The notes beneath the pieces were generated by a model, which saw only the letters and a program-made list of their open reading frames with translations, had not been told where the DNA came from and did not search any database. 64,000 nucleotides of DNA, taken from NCBI GenBank assembly GCA_013399875.1, contig VXAZ01006320.1:399148-463147 (forward strand), read 5' to 3'. Position 1 is the stretch's first letter. Every line of letters starts with the position of its first letter. Source of the stretch: Gymnorhina tibicen (taxonomy: Eukaryota; Chordata; Aves; Passeriformes; Artamidae). Made by a program: the position numbers and the translations under genes. Positions 32,898 to 44,990 of the stretch are shown here, in pieces.

Positions 32898-35852
32898 CTT
32901 TAGAAAAAGAAAAAAAAGCTCAAAAGCAGTCTACAATACCATGCAGCTGGTGATGTGACACTGCAACATTAGCTGAGATCATCAGAATCCCAAAGGAACT
33001 AAAAAAAAAAAATTCAAGAATGTGTCTTCACTCTAACAGCTGTAAAAATTTGTGCACGAATCCCCAAACCCAAGAGATTTGGTGGCATGTTCACATGTCA
33101 TGTTTTGCAACTATTTTAAAGAAATGTCAAACCTTTGAAGATATAATAACAATAGGGACCTCTTACACAGATACAGCTGCACTTAAAAGGCAACCTATTA
33201 TTTTCGAGTGCAAATGAAAGCCTTCAAAGCACACTCAAAAACCAGGGGTGCTGAAGACTCTGGTTCAAGTGGTTTATCAATTATTTCCTCTCTCACTTCA
33301 AAACTTTAATACTCCCCTTGCCCTACACTCTTTCACAAAATTACAGAAACAAACAACTTTTAGGTACAACAAGTCGAATCTGAAGGCAAGGATCTGACAT
33401 TGTTCTCTGGTACACACAACACCAAAAGTAGTTTAATGCAAAAAAACCCAAACCCCTCTACTACAAATTCTATTCCTAACAATGTCACTATAGAGACTTA
33501 CCAGCAAAGCTGTTTAAATATATCAGAAAGCTACAACCACTTCACTGTATCAGTTCAGACTTTTCCCTGCTGGCCTCTTTTCTTGCTGTTACTCTCTAGC
33601 ACTGTCATGCAACTTGGAACTCTAACCTTTACTGACCAGCCATGAGGAGCCCAAGTCCTCATCCTGTCCACTATCCAACTGTTTCTTCCTGCTCTAACTC
33701 TTCATTCTGCACATTTATTCCTGTATTTATTTATTTAGCATTTATCTACTTTAAAAAAGATTTCCATCATCATCATCATCACCTCTGTAATAACTAATTC
33801 TTTAATTGTCTAGTGTTTGAGTGTGGAAATCAGGAATAAGGACATTAACATACATAGCAGAAAGTCTGAATATAAAAAAAGGTCAGGAATTGCAATTAGT
33901 CTACCATGGGGATCTCTACCCTGATCATAATGAAAATAAGTACAGCAGCATTTTATGGTGGTTTAAGAGATACCTTAAAACACATCATAAATAAGCCCTC
34001 AGATACTTCACAGGAAACAGCTTTTCAAAGGTTGTTCATTTGGGTACTAAAACTGAGGGCTGCTTATGAAACATACTGGACCAAGTGCAAAAAATCTACG
34101 CCTTGACCCTTTAATCGTGCTACTTACACAGAAAAGGCTACATTTAAGTACTATGACTGCAGAATCAAGAACACAATCTGGAAATGTTATACGGGGTAGC
34201 CCCTGCAGCTTTAATTTATTTCTGGTGACAGTGCTGAAATATATACTATGATGCTGATTTTAACTACATGACCATAGATTATTTTTCCGCACTGACAACT
34301 CTCTCGGATTCTTGAACATGAATCCGGACAGTGATGTAAAGATCACTTATCTGTATGACACCTACTTAATTTTTTGCATTTGTTGAGTAAAGAGGTACTA
34401 ACAGCTATAGTACACAAATGAAACTGTGAAGATATTAAAAAAAAAAAAACCCCAAACAGAAAACTGAATTTATTCCCTTCTGGTAGAATATTCTTATGCA
34501 ATGCTGGTAGAACCACGTAAATCTACCTTTTTCAACAGGTGGATAATCATCTATGCTTTCTTCTTTGGCTCCAAACTGATTTTTTTCCTTTTCTGATCGC
34601 AGCTAATCTGTATCCTGTCCCTAGATTTTGCTCTAGAGCTGGGGACAGCTCACATACAGAGCAGCACATGTATGTTGCAGTTCTTTGATTATGGCACACA
34701 TACAGACCAGTCACGGTGAGTGAGTGACCACATACAGTCTTAAAAGACTGTATTAAGCATTAACAAATCAACAAAATTTTCAATGGATCAATTTCACAAG
34801 TTCTAATTTTGGTGTCTTTTTATAAATAAAAGAAGACATCTATCTAAACTCAGCTTAGCATCGTCAAAGTGCCAAGTTTGTGTGGCAGGCACAGGAAACC
34901 TGTAATCCACAAAAGCCTGCTATAATGATAACACTAAAGAAGCAAAGATTTTTTTGTTTCAGAAATGGCCAAATTATTTAATTGGGTGGGAGGAAGGGAG
35001 AATGACCCAACAGCATATTATCTACACAGCATTTAATTTCAAACAATTACGTGTTGCAAAAGCAACTTCTGGGCTGGAAACAGTTTTACAGTGGGCATCA
35101 TCAGTCAAGTTCAGTAACACTCGGGTGTCATCAGTAGCTTCTGCAGGAAACTTCACATCCAAATGTTACTGAGTTTGGAAATAACATTGCTTTTGCTTGT
35201 TGTTCTTTCCTTAAAAATACTGAAATAAAAATTATACAAACAACTTACACCATCAAGAATAATATCCACAAAAACTCTTAATATAGCAAAATTTTAACTT
35301 TGAAGTAAAATTTCAAAATATTTCAACATCTCATTCATGAAAGACACTGCTGTAGTCATTTAGGTTTGACCACAAAGTGCAGTTTGTAAGAGTTACAATT
35401 TTTCTCACTTATACAATTGAAAAAATCCATTCAAAGCCAAGTTGCATTATCAAAGCATAGATGACCATGTAATAGCCCCCACAGTGGAGTTTGTCAGTAC
35501 TGTGCATTCCTTTTCCTGATACGACCAGAAAAGGCAACTTATTGTGTAACAAGCAGGCAGCCAGAGAAAAAGAGAAAAACACACATTTCCTTACTGGAAA
35601 AGTGTTTCAGCACTTCCAGAATCAGAGCTGCCCGTTTAATTGCTTAGTTAGGAAATTTTTTACTACCTTAAAAGACAAAGTTTCAGTCATTTACAAGCAC
35701 TTAATACTCATCCATCAAAATCCTATAATAACATTCAACACTGCTTTTAGGCCTCAGATAACAATTCCTCCACAGGTGACCTATGCCAAAAGGCCAAACA
35801 CAAAACATCTCCAGGGCAATTGCAAAGAAACTGGTATCTGGCCTATACTCAC
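32898..35852 (-). other. TNRC6B: Intron 5 of TNRC6B
   Basis: This 2.96-kb GT-AG intron has a small CAT repeat (33767-33782) and an A run near 34437-34450. No coding sequence or dispersed repeat was recognised. Confidence 0.9.
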
Positions 35853-36011
35853 TAGATTTCATGGCATTCGGGGCGTTGGAAGGTGCATTCCCCCAGCCTG
35901 TAGTCGATGCTCCTGTATCATCTACTTCACCCCACCCGGGACTGGTTTCATTTGGCTCACCCCAGGCGGACGTACCATTATCTGGAGCAGGTGGAGTGCT
36001 TTTGCTCCAGA
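35853..36011 (-). CDS. TNRC6B: TNRC6B exon 5: Argonaute-hook exon
   Basis: This 159-nt exon encodes [20 protein letters not shown], then [20 protein letters not shown] and [13 protein letters not shown]. It is the conserved hook (motif II) of the TNRC6 Ago-binding domain and, as I recall, lies in the TNRC6B segment used experimentally as an Argonaute-capturing peptide. The acceptor is gtgcag|TCTGG and the donor CTA|GTGAGT. Both ends are phase 1, so skipping keeps the frame and removes three Trp-Gly contacts. I recall human isoforms with and without this segment. Confidence 0.93.
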
Positions 36012-37287
36012 CTGCACAAAGGAGAAAGAGGTTTCATTACAGACCATTTAGACAATGAAGTATTTACTGCAGTGCAGCACCACGTCATTAATCTGCTGCT
36101 TCATTCCTCTTGTTGAGGACTTTAGGTTCTCAGTAGCGTGGGTGCAACAGAATTGACAATCATTCACAACAAATTTAGAGTGGGCACTGACCTCCAGGGA
36201 TGAAAAGGAAGAGAATGCTATGATGAGTAATACTCTTTTCCCAGGTTAAACATGAACCCCGCATCTAATACTGTCCTCCTGTCTGTGAACTTTTGTGACT
36301 AATTACAAGCATCTAACTTACGGGTTGTATATACTGAATGAAGAAAAAGGATGTATTTGCAGTACGTGTTAAACCAAGGTATCATTAAGTGTTTTTGAGT
36401 CAAAGACTACATAGAAATAATATCTTAATATATTTCCAGGCTATGTAACTTTTTCTTGTCCTTACTCCAAAGAAGAAAATATTTTTCTACGTATTCTTTA
36501 TCATACAGCAAAGCCAAATTTGACTAAAAAACTAAGTCATACATAGACCTGCTCAATTTCAGAGCAAAAGGTTTTTGACTAAAAATAAGTAAAGATTTTC
36601 TCCCCATTTCTACAATAATTAAATTTTAAAAATGCTATTTAGTCCAGAGAAAGGGAAGCTCAGGGGAGACCTTATTGCTCTCTACAACTACATGAAAGCA
36701 GGCTGTAGACACGGTGGGGGCAGTCTCTTTTCCCAAGTAACAAGAAATAGGACAAGAGGAAGTGGCCTCAAGTTGCACCAGGGCAGGTTTCAATTGCATA
36801 TTAGGAAAAACTTTTCACCAAAAGGATTGTCCAGCACTGGAACAGGCTGCCCAGGGAAGTGGTTGAGTCACCATCCCCTGGAGGTATTTAAAAAACCTGC
36901 ATTGAGGAACACGGTTTTAGTCATGGACTAAGAAGTGCTGGGCCTATTAAGTTTATGGTTGGACTCAATCTTAAAGGTTTTGATTCTGTAATTCAACCTG
37001 TTCTTCAGAGCTCAAATTGAATATGCAGATTTGTCAGCTAGCAAACATTTTCTTTTCCTGGCAAGCTGACCAGTACTCAGATCACAGTTACAGAGGCACA
37101 ACAAGCAGAGGACTGATTGATTCAAATTTTAAAGGCACTTTAAAAGCAGAACCAAATATTCAAATAAGAATTTGGATTTCTTTATAGAATAAAACTATCA
37201 GGAATTGGAAGCTAAAAGCACCTCTCTTATGCATTAAGGTTACAGTCATATACAGGAGCTTGCTGAAGAAAGGAACCAGACCAGTAC
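36012..37287 (-). other. TNRC6B: Intron 4 of TNRC6B
   Basis: This 1.28-kb GT-AG intron is largely occupied on one side by an antisense CR1 3' fragment (36641-36995). Confidence 0.9.
36641..36995 (+). mobile_element. CR1 LINE 3' fragment
   Basis: Plus-strand reading gives the C-terminal CR1 ORF2 signature LRGDLIALYNYMKAG, then SLFSQVTRNRTRGSGLKL and GTGCPGKWLSHH. The short CR1 3' end follows, GGTTGGACTCAATCTTAAAG with ATTCTGTAATT. It is 5'-truncated, as is usual for CR1, and antisense to TNRC6B. Divergence is moderate, so it is a middle-aged insertion. Confidence 0.92.
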
Positions 37288-39615
37288 CTGATGCTTGTGA
37301 TTTGCTAGTCATTGGAGTAGGCAGGCTCTGCTCCCGTGGGGCCTGTCCTCCTTGTGAGTTCTTGTCCCACAGATTCACATTCTTGTAGTTATAACTGCTG
37401 GGATCTCCCCACGCTGAAGTGCCATCATCAATATCCATTTTTCGACTAATTGACTGTGGAGAAGGTTCTTCCCAGCCACTAGGCTCCTCCTCTTTGGGGG
37501 CAGCTGGCTGTGGTCCGCTGTTCCAGTTTGGGTTTGGAGGCCGCCCATTACTTGGAGTTTGGGGCGGTGGACCCCAGGAACCAGAAGACTCCTGCTGTTG
37601 CTGCTGGTGCTGTTGCTGCTGCTTGTTCCAGGAGTTGGGCTGTCGACCCGTCTCATTCCACGTTGAAGTTCTTTTACAATCGTCCCATCCACCCTTTGAA
37701 GCAGAGCTTGTATTTGCACCATTACCCCAAGTTCCAATCTCATTTTGACCACCTTCACCCCAGCCAGACACTGGCTTGTTTCCTGCACTTTCCCAGTTAC
37801 TGTTTTTTGTTTGGTCAACTTCCTCTCCCCAACCGTTCTTTCCAGAAGACCATCCTTGATTACTTTGCCGTCCTCCCCATCCCTGATCCTTACTAGAGCT
37901 GTCATTCCAAGAGGAAGATGATTTTTCTTCTTGCCTTGCTCCTCCCCAATTAGAAGAATTGGAGTTCTTATAGTCATTCCATCCTCCAGTACTTTTGGGG
38001 TCCTTCCACTCTGTTGGGGTTGAGAGCTCACCCCATCCAGACTTGTTTTGATTGCTTTGGCTGGGTACATCGCCCCAGCCCCCTGAGTTCTTTGTCTGTG
38101 TGGCAGAGCTCTCCCACCCCTCAGTTCCTTTATCAGACTTCCCCTCGGGCCGTGGCATCTCTTCAATATCCCACACGGTATCTTGCTTAATTTGAGTCTG
38201 GCCCCAGCCGGTGTTTGAAAGCACTCGGGGGTCCAAGTCAGTCCTGCTCAGCAAAGTCTGCAGGACTGCCTGGCAATCAGGATGTGTGGGCCTGTATGAT
38301 CGGCGTCCAGAATTGTGACTGTCACTACTTCCTGCTTTGTGGTTGCTTCCAGTGCTTTGACCTCCAACCTCACTTCCCGCAGAGCTGGAAGATCTTCCCC
38401 AACAGGGAGCCTGGGAATTGCCTTGGTTTTCAGGAAGAGGGTGGCCTTTTTGATTGTCCCATGCTCCAGTGCTAGAATTTGGTTGGTTTGGACCACTCCA
38501 CTCTCCAATCTTCAGTTCATCAGACCCAGACAGCTGTTTCCATTCTCCCTGAGAGACCCCAGATGTTGATTTGTTCCCTTCACCCCATTTGCTTTCATTT
38601 GCATGCTGAGGGCCAAAGTTCCAAGACCCACCACCCGTAGACCGGTTATTGTTATCCCAAGAATCACTTCTTGACCCATTAGGTTTTTGAACAGAAGCTC
38701 CTTTCCAGGAGTCCTCTCTATCCTTTCCATTGTTCCCATGGTTTCCAGAATTGCTCTGCCCAGAGACTGTGTCAGTTCCAGAAGGCCCCCTAGCTGTACC
38801 CCAAGATCCAACACTCCCAGTCTTTCTTTCTCCAGTGCTTTGAGAAGGGGTGTCAGTGCTCCTGGAAGGGTTCCCCAAGCCCATTTCAAAGGGCATTCCC
38901 TTATTCTCCATAGGGTTTGGTGAACTTAAGTTCAAGGAGTTAGTGTTTCCATTTTTTGGTCCATCAGTGTTATGAATTTGAGCCTGTTCTCTGCCAGAGA
39001 CAAAGTTAACACCCGCATTTTCCATCTTTGACTGCTGTTCCCTAGAGGTCTGACCTACTGTGCTAATCTGTGCATTGGAGCTACCACTATCAGATTCCAG
39101 AGTTCCTTTCCTAGAATTGCCCTCTTGAACCAGTGCTGGCCAAGCAGATGGGTTGCTATTTGGGTTAAAGTTGCTGAAGCCAGAACCGGGACTGATTCTG
39201 TCTTGTCCACTCAAGTTCCTCCAATTACCTAGTCCATTGTTACTCTCGGCAGCAGGGTTGGAAGATTGAACAGATTTAGCCTTGGAATCAGATTTCCAGG
39301 CCCCAAGATTACATTCGTTTCCAGCGCTTCCAGACTGGCACTGGCTTCCTTTTCCTTTGTTACTAGTGGTGCTTCCTGGCAGAGCGTTCTTCTCCAAGCC
39401 AGGGTTCGAGGCACTGTTGTTATCGGTGGTGTTTTCGGAAGAAGACTCAGCATCTTTGCTGGCAATACAAGGCCACTCTTCCATGTCAGACCCGTCTACA
39501 ATCACCTTGTCCCAGATGTGAGTTGGGTTGGCGTTGGTGCCGCTGTTGGAGGAGGCTCCAGGACCCCAAGTGGAATTTGCATAATTTGAAGCAGCAGCAC
39601 CTCCAATTGCTGAAT
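37288..39615 (-). CDS. TNRC6B: TNRC6B exon 4: giant GW-rich Argonaute-binding exon
   Basis: A single 2328-nt exon encodes about residues 152-927, over 40% of the protein. It is rich in Ser, Asn, Gly and Trp and carries many GW/WG dipeptides spaced by disordered sequence. Notable blocks are [19 protein letters not shown] at the start, [20 protein letters not shown] (around 38180-38250, the conserved Ago-binding motif I), a chain of SGWGE, GGWND and NSNWE repeats, a polyglutamine tract broken by one His (around 37590-37625), and [20 protein letters not shown] with [10 protein letters not shown] (around 37400-37480). These Trp residues insert into pockets on the Argonaute PIWI domain. Acceptor is tttag|ATTCAGC and donor TCAG|GTACTG. 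Large open frames on the opposite strand here are shadows of its biased composition. Confidence 0.96.
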
Positions 39616-42600
39616 CTAAAAAAAAAAACCAAACAACCAGAACACCCAAAAAGGTCATTAATAATCCATATTATTCACAAGCATAGAACATCAGATTTTT
39701 GAAATCAGTTATACCACTTATTTTGCAGAGCATAAACTCCATAGTAACAGCTGCAGCAGTACTCATAACTGAATATATACTGTTACTACCAGTACTGGCT
39801 CATATGACAGCTTCCATGAAAATAAAGCAAACAGCTTAAAAAACTGGGTAACTCCCCTCCCAGCCTCAATTCCTATGTTATATATTCCAAAGTAAAGATC
39901 ACCATTTCTGGTTGCTAATACTTTCAAGAGAAGATAAGATCAGCTTTCAGTGCCTGTCTGAGGCTTTCAGTTCATTAGCTTAAACAATGAACATCCAATG
40001 AATGCCTTCCGGATCCCCCTTCACTGAGGGCCACCAATAAGGATCCAGACTTTACAGCAAGATTAGAACTCCCTTGTAAGCTTTGAATATTGATGCACAG
40101 TAGTTTGTCTTCACCCACCAAACCCCACCCGCCAAGATCCAAAAGATCAAGCAGTTCCCAAGTACATTCTGTTCCTTCTGTTGCTTTAACCTTAAATGCA
40201 AACTGAACAATAGCAAGGAAGTATGACTCCACTGATATTTTTATCTGTCTATCTTTTTAGCACAGAGTAACCCTTTTTTTTTTCCTTCCAATTAAAAAAC
40301 TTTCTGATCAGGAAGATCACAGGAAGAACTTAAGGAGGACAGACAAAGACAAGCTGAAAAGACTGCAGTCTTTTGAACTTAGAAATGGTTCAGCCAATGC
40401 ATGATGCATAGGCAGCTATGAACTTAGCAAGATCTTCAAAACAGTGACTTTAACAGAGCATTTAATTTCTGTGAAGACATTCTAAAAGTATTAAGATTGG
40501 GGTGCTTGCTCACATATAGCACGCTAAGACAATTTAATGGATTGTTTTATGAAACCAGCCTTCCCTTGCTATATTTGACAGTGGCAATAATCATACTATT
40601 GAAAGACCTGCACCAGTAAAATTTAAATCTTATTGTCCAAAACTGTCTTGTATGTCCTGAATTATCACTGGTACTGGAAGAACTACATAGAACAGCCATG
40701 ATCTCAATCCCCTGTATGGGTATGAGACAATAGGATACTTGGTGTCATCTTTCAGGGCGCTAGTTTTGCCAGAAGGATTTCAATCCTGATAGAAAAAGGT
40801 CCATGTGAAGAAGGATTACATGTTGGCTTTTAATATTAAATCCTCACCAACACCACCTATGACCATCTGGTGAATATAAGAATGGGAACAAGTAGGTAAG
40901 CTGCATTATCTTCCCCTTTGGGAACCTGCTTTTGTTTTCTTTCATGTGGCATGAATTAACCACAGTATCAGTGCATGTGTGGTCGACCGAATTGGGCCCA
41001 ACCTGATGTTCAGTTTGTCAACAGCCAGATCTGAGGTGGGATAAATGATGTACGAGGCAGGTAACACTGCACTTCCATAAGCACTTGAATGGAGCACCTA
41101 AGGACAGCCCCAGTCTCTCTTTTGTCCAGCTGCTCATTACCACTCCTCTGGCATACCTACTCTCACACACTAGCACATATATGCTCTCACTGATATTCAG
41201 TCATGTGAATGGGTAAAAGTCATCTGGACTGAAATTAGCTTTAAAAACCAACCTGATTTAATTTTAATACAAGTCAGCTCCCCAGCCCAGTTAACTTGTT
41301 ACGGTGCAGAAAAATGGATGGGGTGAGGCAGGTCTCAAGGACCCATATTCTTGGTACTCCTGACTTATGTCAGGGTAATGCAACTAACCACTGGCTAGTA
41401 CAGTCAGGTAACATCTTAGTTGTTAATGCACCATTAAATGAAGTGTAAAAATTACGAGGATTCATAGTATCAAATTTCAGCCTCAGAAAGACATATATTA
41501 AGTGTCAAGTAATTACATATAACTTAAGGAGCCTCTCAAAATACTTCCAAATGGTCCTCATATAGTATACCCAACAGCAAAAAAATGTTGCTCATGAGAA
41601 GTCTTGAAAACTTTTTGAATGCTTCACTGCCACAAATTCCCCTTAGTTAGTCTCCTACAATAACTGTGAAGGCATACCAGTGCTAGGATTTAATACAGGA
41701 ACAATAGACTTTGGAACATGGTTTGTTTCAGGTGTTTCATCAAAATCAGTTATCTCCAAGACATCTATTCTTAAACTCATTAGTTAAAATTTTGCCATTG
41801 TAGTTTGACATTCACTTTCTCCTTTATTAAACAGCAATTATCAAAGACAAGATAAATAATCTGTCAAATAGGGATTTGCTACAAATGAATTCAAGTAGTG
41901 AAACCACAAAACAAATGGAATTATTAATTCTCCTAGAATCCTTTTTAATAAGGACGGCCATCCTATCTAGCTTACTTGATTCTGTACAAGTCACCTCTGT
42001 TTTTAATTCCAAACCACTAAACTAAACTAAAAAAAAGTTTGATTTCCACGATGGTAAAAAAAAATCATCATCCCATTGATCTGGCATGATTTTCAAAGAA
42101 AACTCAGACATACTGGTATTGTTATTTTCTTCTTTTTGACTTTCAAGTATTTAATATTTCTTTTTAAAACGTCCTTATTGTTATAACTGAAGTTGTCCTT
42201 GACTTTTCAGGTCACCCGAGTCCTTCTTTAAGGATATCTTGAGTGGAATTTTGTTTGTTCCACTACTGTAATTTAAGAAGAAATATTACAGCTACTAAAA
42301 TTCACCAAGGGTCTAAAAAATTCAGGAGCAGCTGTAACTTCCCCATGCTCCCAAAACAATTGATCCTAAAATCAATTTATCTTCTGGAATACAAAATGAA
42401 TGGAAAAGTAAAAACAGAACAGTTGCCACCTGTACAAAAAGGCTTATCTAAGTAGAAAAAACAAGATTACTACCAAAAAAAAGTGAGGAGCAATAGGTCA
42501 TCTTTCTGTTTCATCCAGACAAGACGTGACAGACACCTGCCCTTTGCAGACCTGGCATTTACATCTGTTTTACCAGATACAAAAATGTGACAAGACAGGA

Positions 42601-42940
42601 AATTCATGTCAAATAAACCTGAAGAGCCATTAAGAACTACTCAGTGACAACCATAAAACGCTGTTTATTTATGCCTTGTGTTTACCTTGCCGCAGAGCAT
42701 TTCAGCAACCAATTAAAACCACTCAAAACATACTTGAAAAATATTAAACCCCTCGTTCCATCTAGTAGTAAAAATTACATCCATTGCTGCCAACAGAAGC
42801 CTGTACACTGAAACAGTAGAAGCCCTCCAAAAGCAGTCTGAGGAGTTTAGTTATACGACAGGCTTATGCACAATTTCAGCCATCCCTTTTCTGCCACGCA
42901 CCAGCACGTTCATTTAATATTATTTATTATCATCACTCGC
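39616..42940 (-). other. TNRC6B: Intron 3 of TNRC6B (GC-AG intron)
   Basis: This 3.3-kb intron has donor CAG|GCGAGT (GC at 42940-42939) and acceptor TTTTTTTTAG before exon 4. No repeat family or coding sequence was recognised inside it. Confidence 0.85.
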
Positions 42941-43285
42941 CTGTTGCAGTCCCACTGTCGCTCTGCAGCAGTGCTCCTGTCACTGGTTGTGCGTTGTTTG
43001 GGTTTGCTCCTGGTGCTGCTGGGGAGGGAGGCCCTGCTCCACCCCCAAGGAGCATACACGATGGTGGAGGGGGCTGCCCACGTTTCAGTAACACTTTGTG
43101 GTCCTGCTGGCAACGGAATCGCGGCGGCACCTCCCGAGGCATGTAGCGGGCGGCGCTTGGCGGTTGTCCGTTCGGCACTGCCACCCTTTTGGCATTGTTG
43201 CCACCATTGACTGGTGGCGATGGAGAGTTGCCAATTGGGCTGGCAGCCACTGGTTGGCTTAAACTTGGTTTCGTCACTTCGGGCA
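42941..43285 (-). CDS. TNRC6B: TNRC6B exon 3: conserved N-terminal PREVPPRF block
   Basis: This 345-nt exon covers about residues 37-151 of the traced protein. It runs from [11 protein letters not shown] through [20 protein letters not shown], the TNRC6 signature [21 protein letters not shown] and a Pro/Gly-rich stretch to SDSGTAT. The acceptor is tttttcag|TGCCC. The downstream boundary ACAG|GCGAGT is a GC donor: reading past it stops two codons later, while splicing there joins in phase to [14 protein letters not shown] in exon 4. Both exon ends are phase 1. Confidence 0.93.
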
Positions 43286-44757
43286 CTGAAAAACAGGAAG
43301 GATGAAAATCAGGAGTTTTTCCACTTAAACCTGTGTTAGTCACAAGAACTCACTGTGACTCTTTGCTTTCAGTATTTAATCTCTGAAATACCGTGCAGCT
43401 TCCACCTTCTCAACAACCAAGAACAATTTAAAGAAGCAGGAGTAAGCAGTAGCAGCAGACCTTTTGCTTCCATGTGCAACTCTAGTCCAGGATGAAACTC
43501 TACCTTCATCAGGTATTTTGCTCTAAGCCCAAAATTGCTTGCAAACGTGAAGTTGGCAAAGAATATACCCTAGACAATGAGTCATTTTAAAATATGAGCA
43601 GTCGAATATAAATGGCTCCACCTTCCTGATCTTCAACTGGTTTCTGGATTGTTATGTATCATCTTTATGGGAGATCTGAAATCAGAACCCAAGTTTTCAC
43701 CTGTTTACTAGGCTACATAGCCACTGCCTAAACAAACAAAAAGATGGGAAATAACCTGCCTCTTCCTGGATTCAGAGTTAACAAATCTGAGTTCTCCATG
43801 CTGCTCTTAAGTAAGGCAGTAATGGCTGACTCTCACACAAAAGACAGTCCTACACAGAGCAACCGTATTTGGCTCACTTAAGGTTTCCCTGCTGGTCACC
43901 AGGTGCCCCTATAAGCAAAGACAAGCTGGTCCTGAGGACTATTATGTATTGGAGGAGAAAACCACAAATCCTTGAGGAGCTAACACCATCATAAAATTTG
44001 CTTAAGAGCCTTTAGACAAACTAAGCACAATCAGTATAACTTTTACTCTTACAAATGTGAGATCAACATGAATGGGTCTCTCTTTGGCAACATGAATGCA
44101 TTATTCTCCACATTTTATTTCTGTAAGGGTTTTCCACTTTCTCTATATAGGCTTCGTTGCCCAAGCCCCAAAAAAGTGTTGTTAGCCATAAAATCAAGTT
44201 ACTATTTCAGTCTTTTTCTTTCACTAATGGCACTTTCCCCACAAAATTTATCAAAAACTGATACACAAAACAAGATTAAGTATATTTTTGCATCAGCTAA
44301 GTTATTCAGTTCAACTTTCAAGATGCTGACTCATCAGTCCTGCTTTCTCTGCTGGACTTTTATGTGCCTGAATTTAAGTTTCCAAACCCAAGTAATCTTC
44401 AATCATTTTGGTACCTCACTATAAGCAGTACTTTTGCTGTCTTTCATTCCCTTCATAAGGGTGGTTTCAGTCTTTGGTTATTTGTCTAAAACCTTTGTAA
44501 AACAGAGAACTGAGTATTTCAGCTAACCTATCTTATCCACAATCCTTCTTTCTTCAAGTACTTTGATGCTGACAACACATCAGCAGAAGAGTTGAAGGTT
44601 CTCCATTTTAATCACCTCAGCTTTCGTTTCTCCTGAATACTCATATTCAGTATTTCATCTTAACTCATAAGTCCCCTTCCTTTTCTAACAGTTTTGATCA
44701 AGATTTGAATCTTGGCTCAAGTCAATAAAAGTACTCCTTAGGATCAAAGATTCTTAC
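43286..44757 (-). other. TNRC6B: Intron 2 of TNRC6B
   Basis: This 1.5-kb GT-AG intron has no repeat or gene that I recognise. A 118-codon plus-strand open frame (44068-44424) has no homology I know. Confidence 0.88.
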
Positions 44758-44779
44758 CTTTGGTTTTTTGATCTGTGAC
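44758..44779 (-). CDS. TNRC6B: TNRC6B exon 2: 22-nt microexon
   Basis: The microexon encodes VTDQKTK plus one base. It has acceptor tttgcag|GTCACAG and donor AAAG|GTAAGA. Human TNRC6B has VTEQKTKVPE at this place. Including it shifts the phase from 0 to 1, which is exactly what the next exon needs to read [11 protein letters not shown]. It is too short for gene finders to call by coding content, and was recognised by phase and homology. Confidence 0.88.
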
Positions 44780-44946
44780 CTGCAAATTAAGAGCAAGAAT
44801 GTAAGTAAGAGTTTTAAGCAGCTCAAAACAAACATTGAATAGGTTGTGCTACATCACAACCTTAATATATTAGCACAAGAACACAATTTATTGTTGAATG
44901 AAAACAATCAACTGATGAACTACAAGTCGAAATAGTATTCCTAGTT

Positions 44947-44990
44947 ATATATGCATACACACACACACACCTATATATACACACACACAA
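44947..44990. repeat. Interrupted (TA)/(CA) microsatellite
   Basis: ATATATGCATACACACACAC, then CTATATATACACACACACAA: a compound dinucleotide repeat in intron 1. Confidence 0.85.

Noticed and set aside
35491..36051. 186-codon plus-strand open frame
   Set aside because: It overlaps TNRC6B exon 5 in antisense and its extra length is intron sequence. There is no homology or support.
36632..36931. 99-codon plus-strand open frame
   Set aside because: This is the residual ORF2 end of a CR1 retrotransposon fragment, not a host gene.
37375..38166. 263-codon minus-strand open frame in another frame of exon 4, and several long frames on both strands there
   Set aside because: These are shadows of the GC-richer, biased GW exon. 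Only the frame with GW motifs joins to both neighbours and matches TNRC6B.
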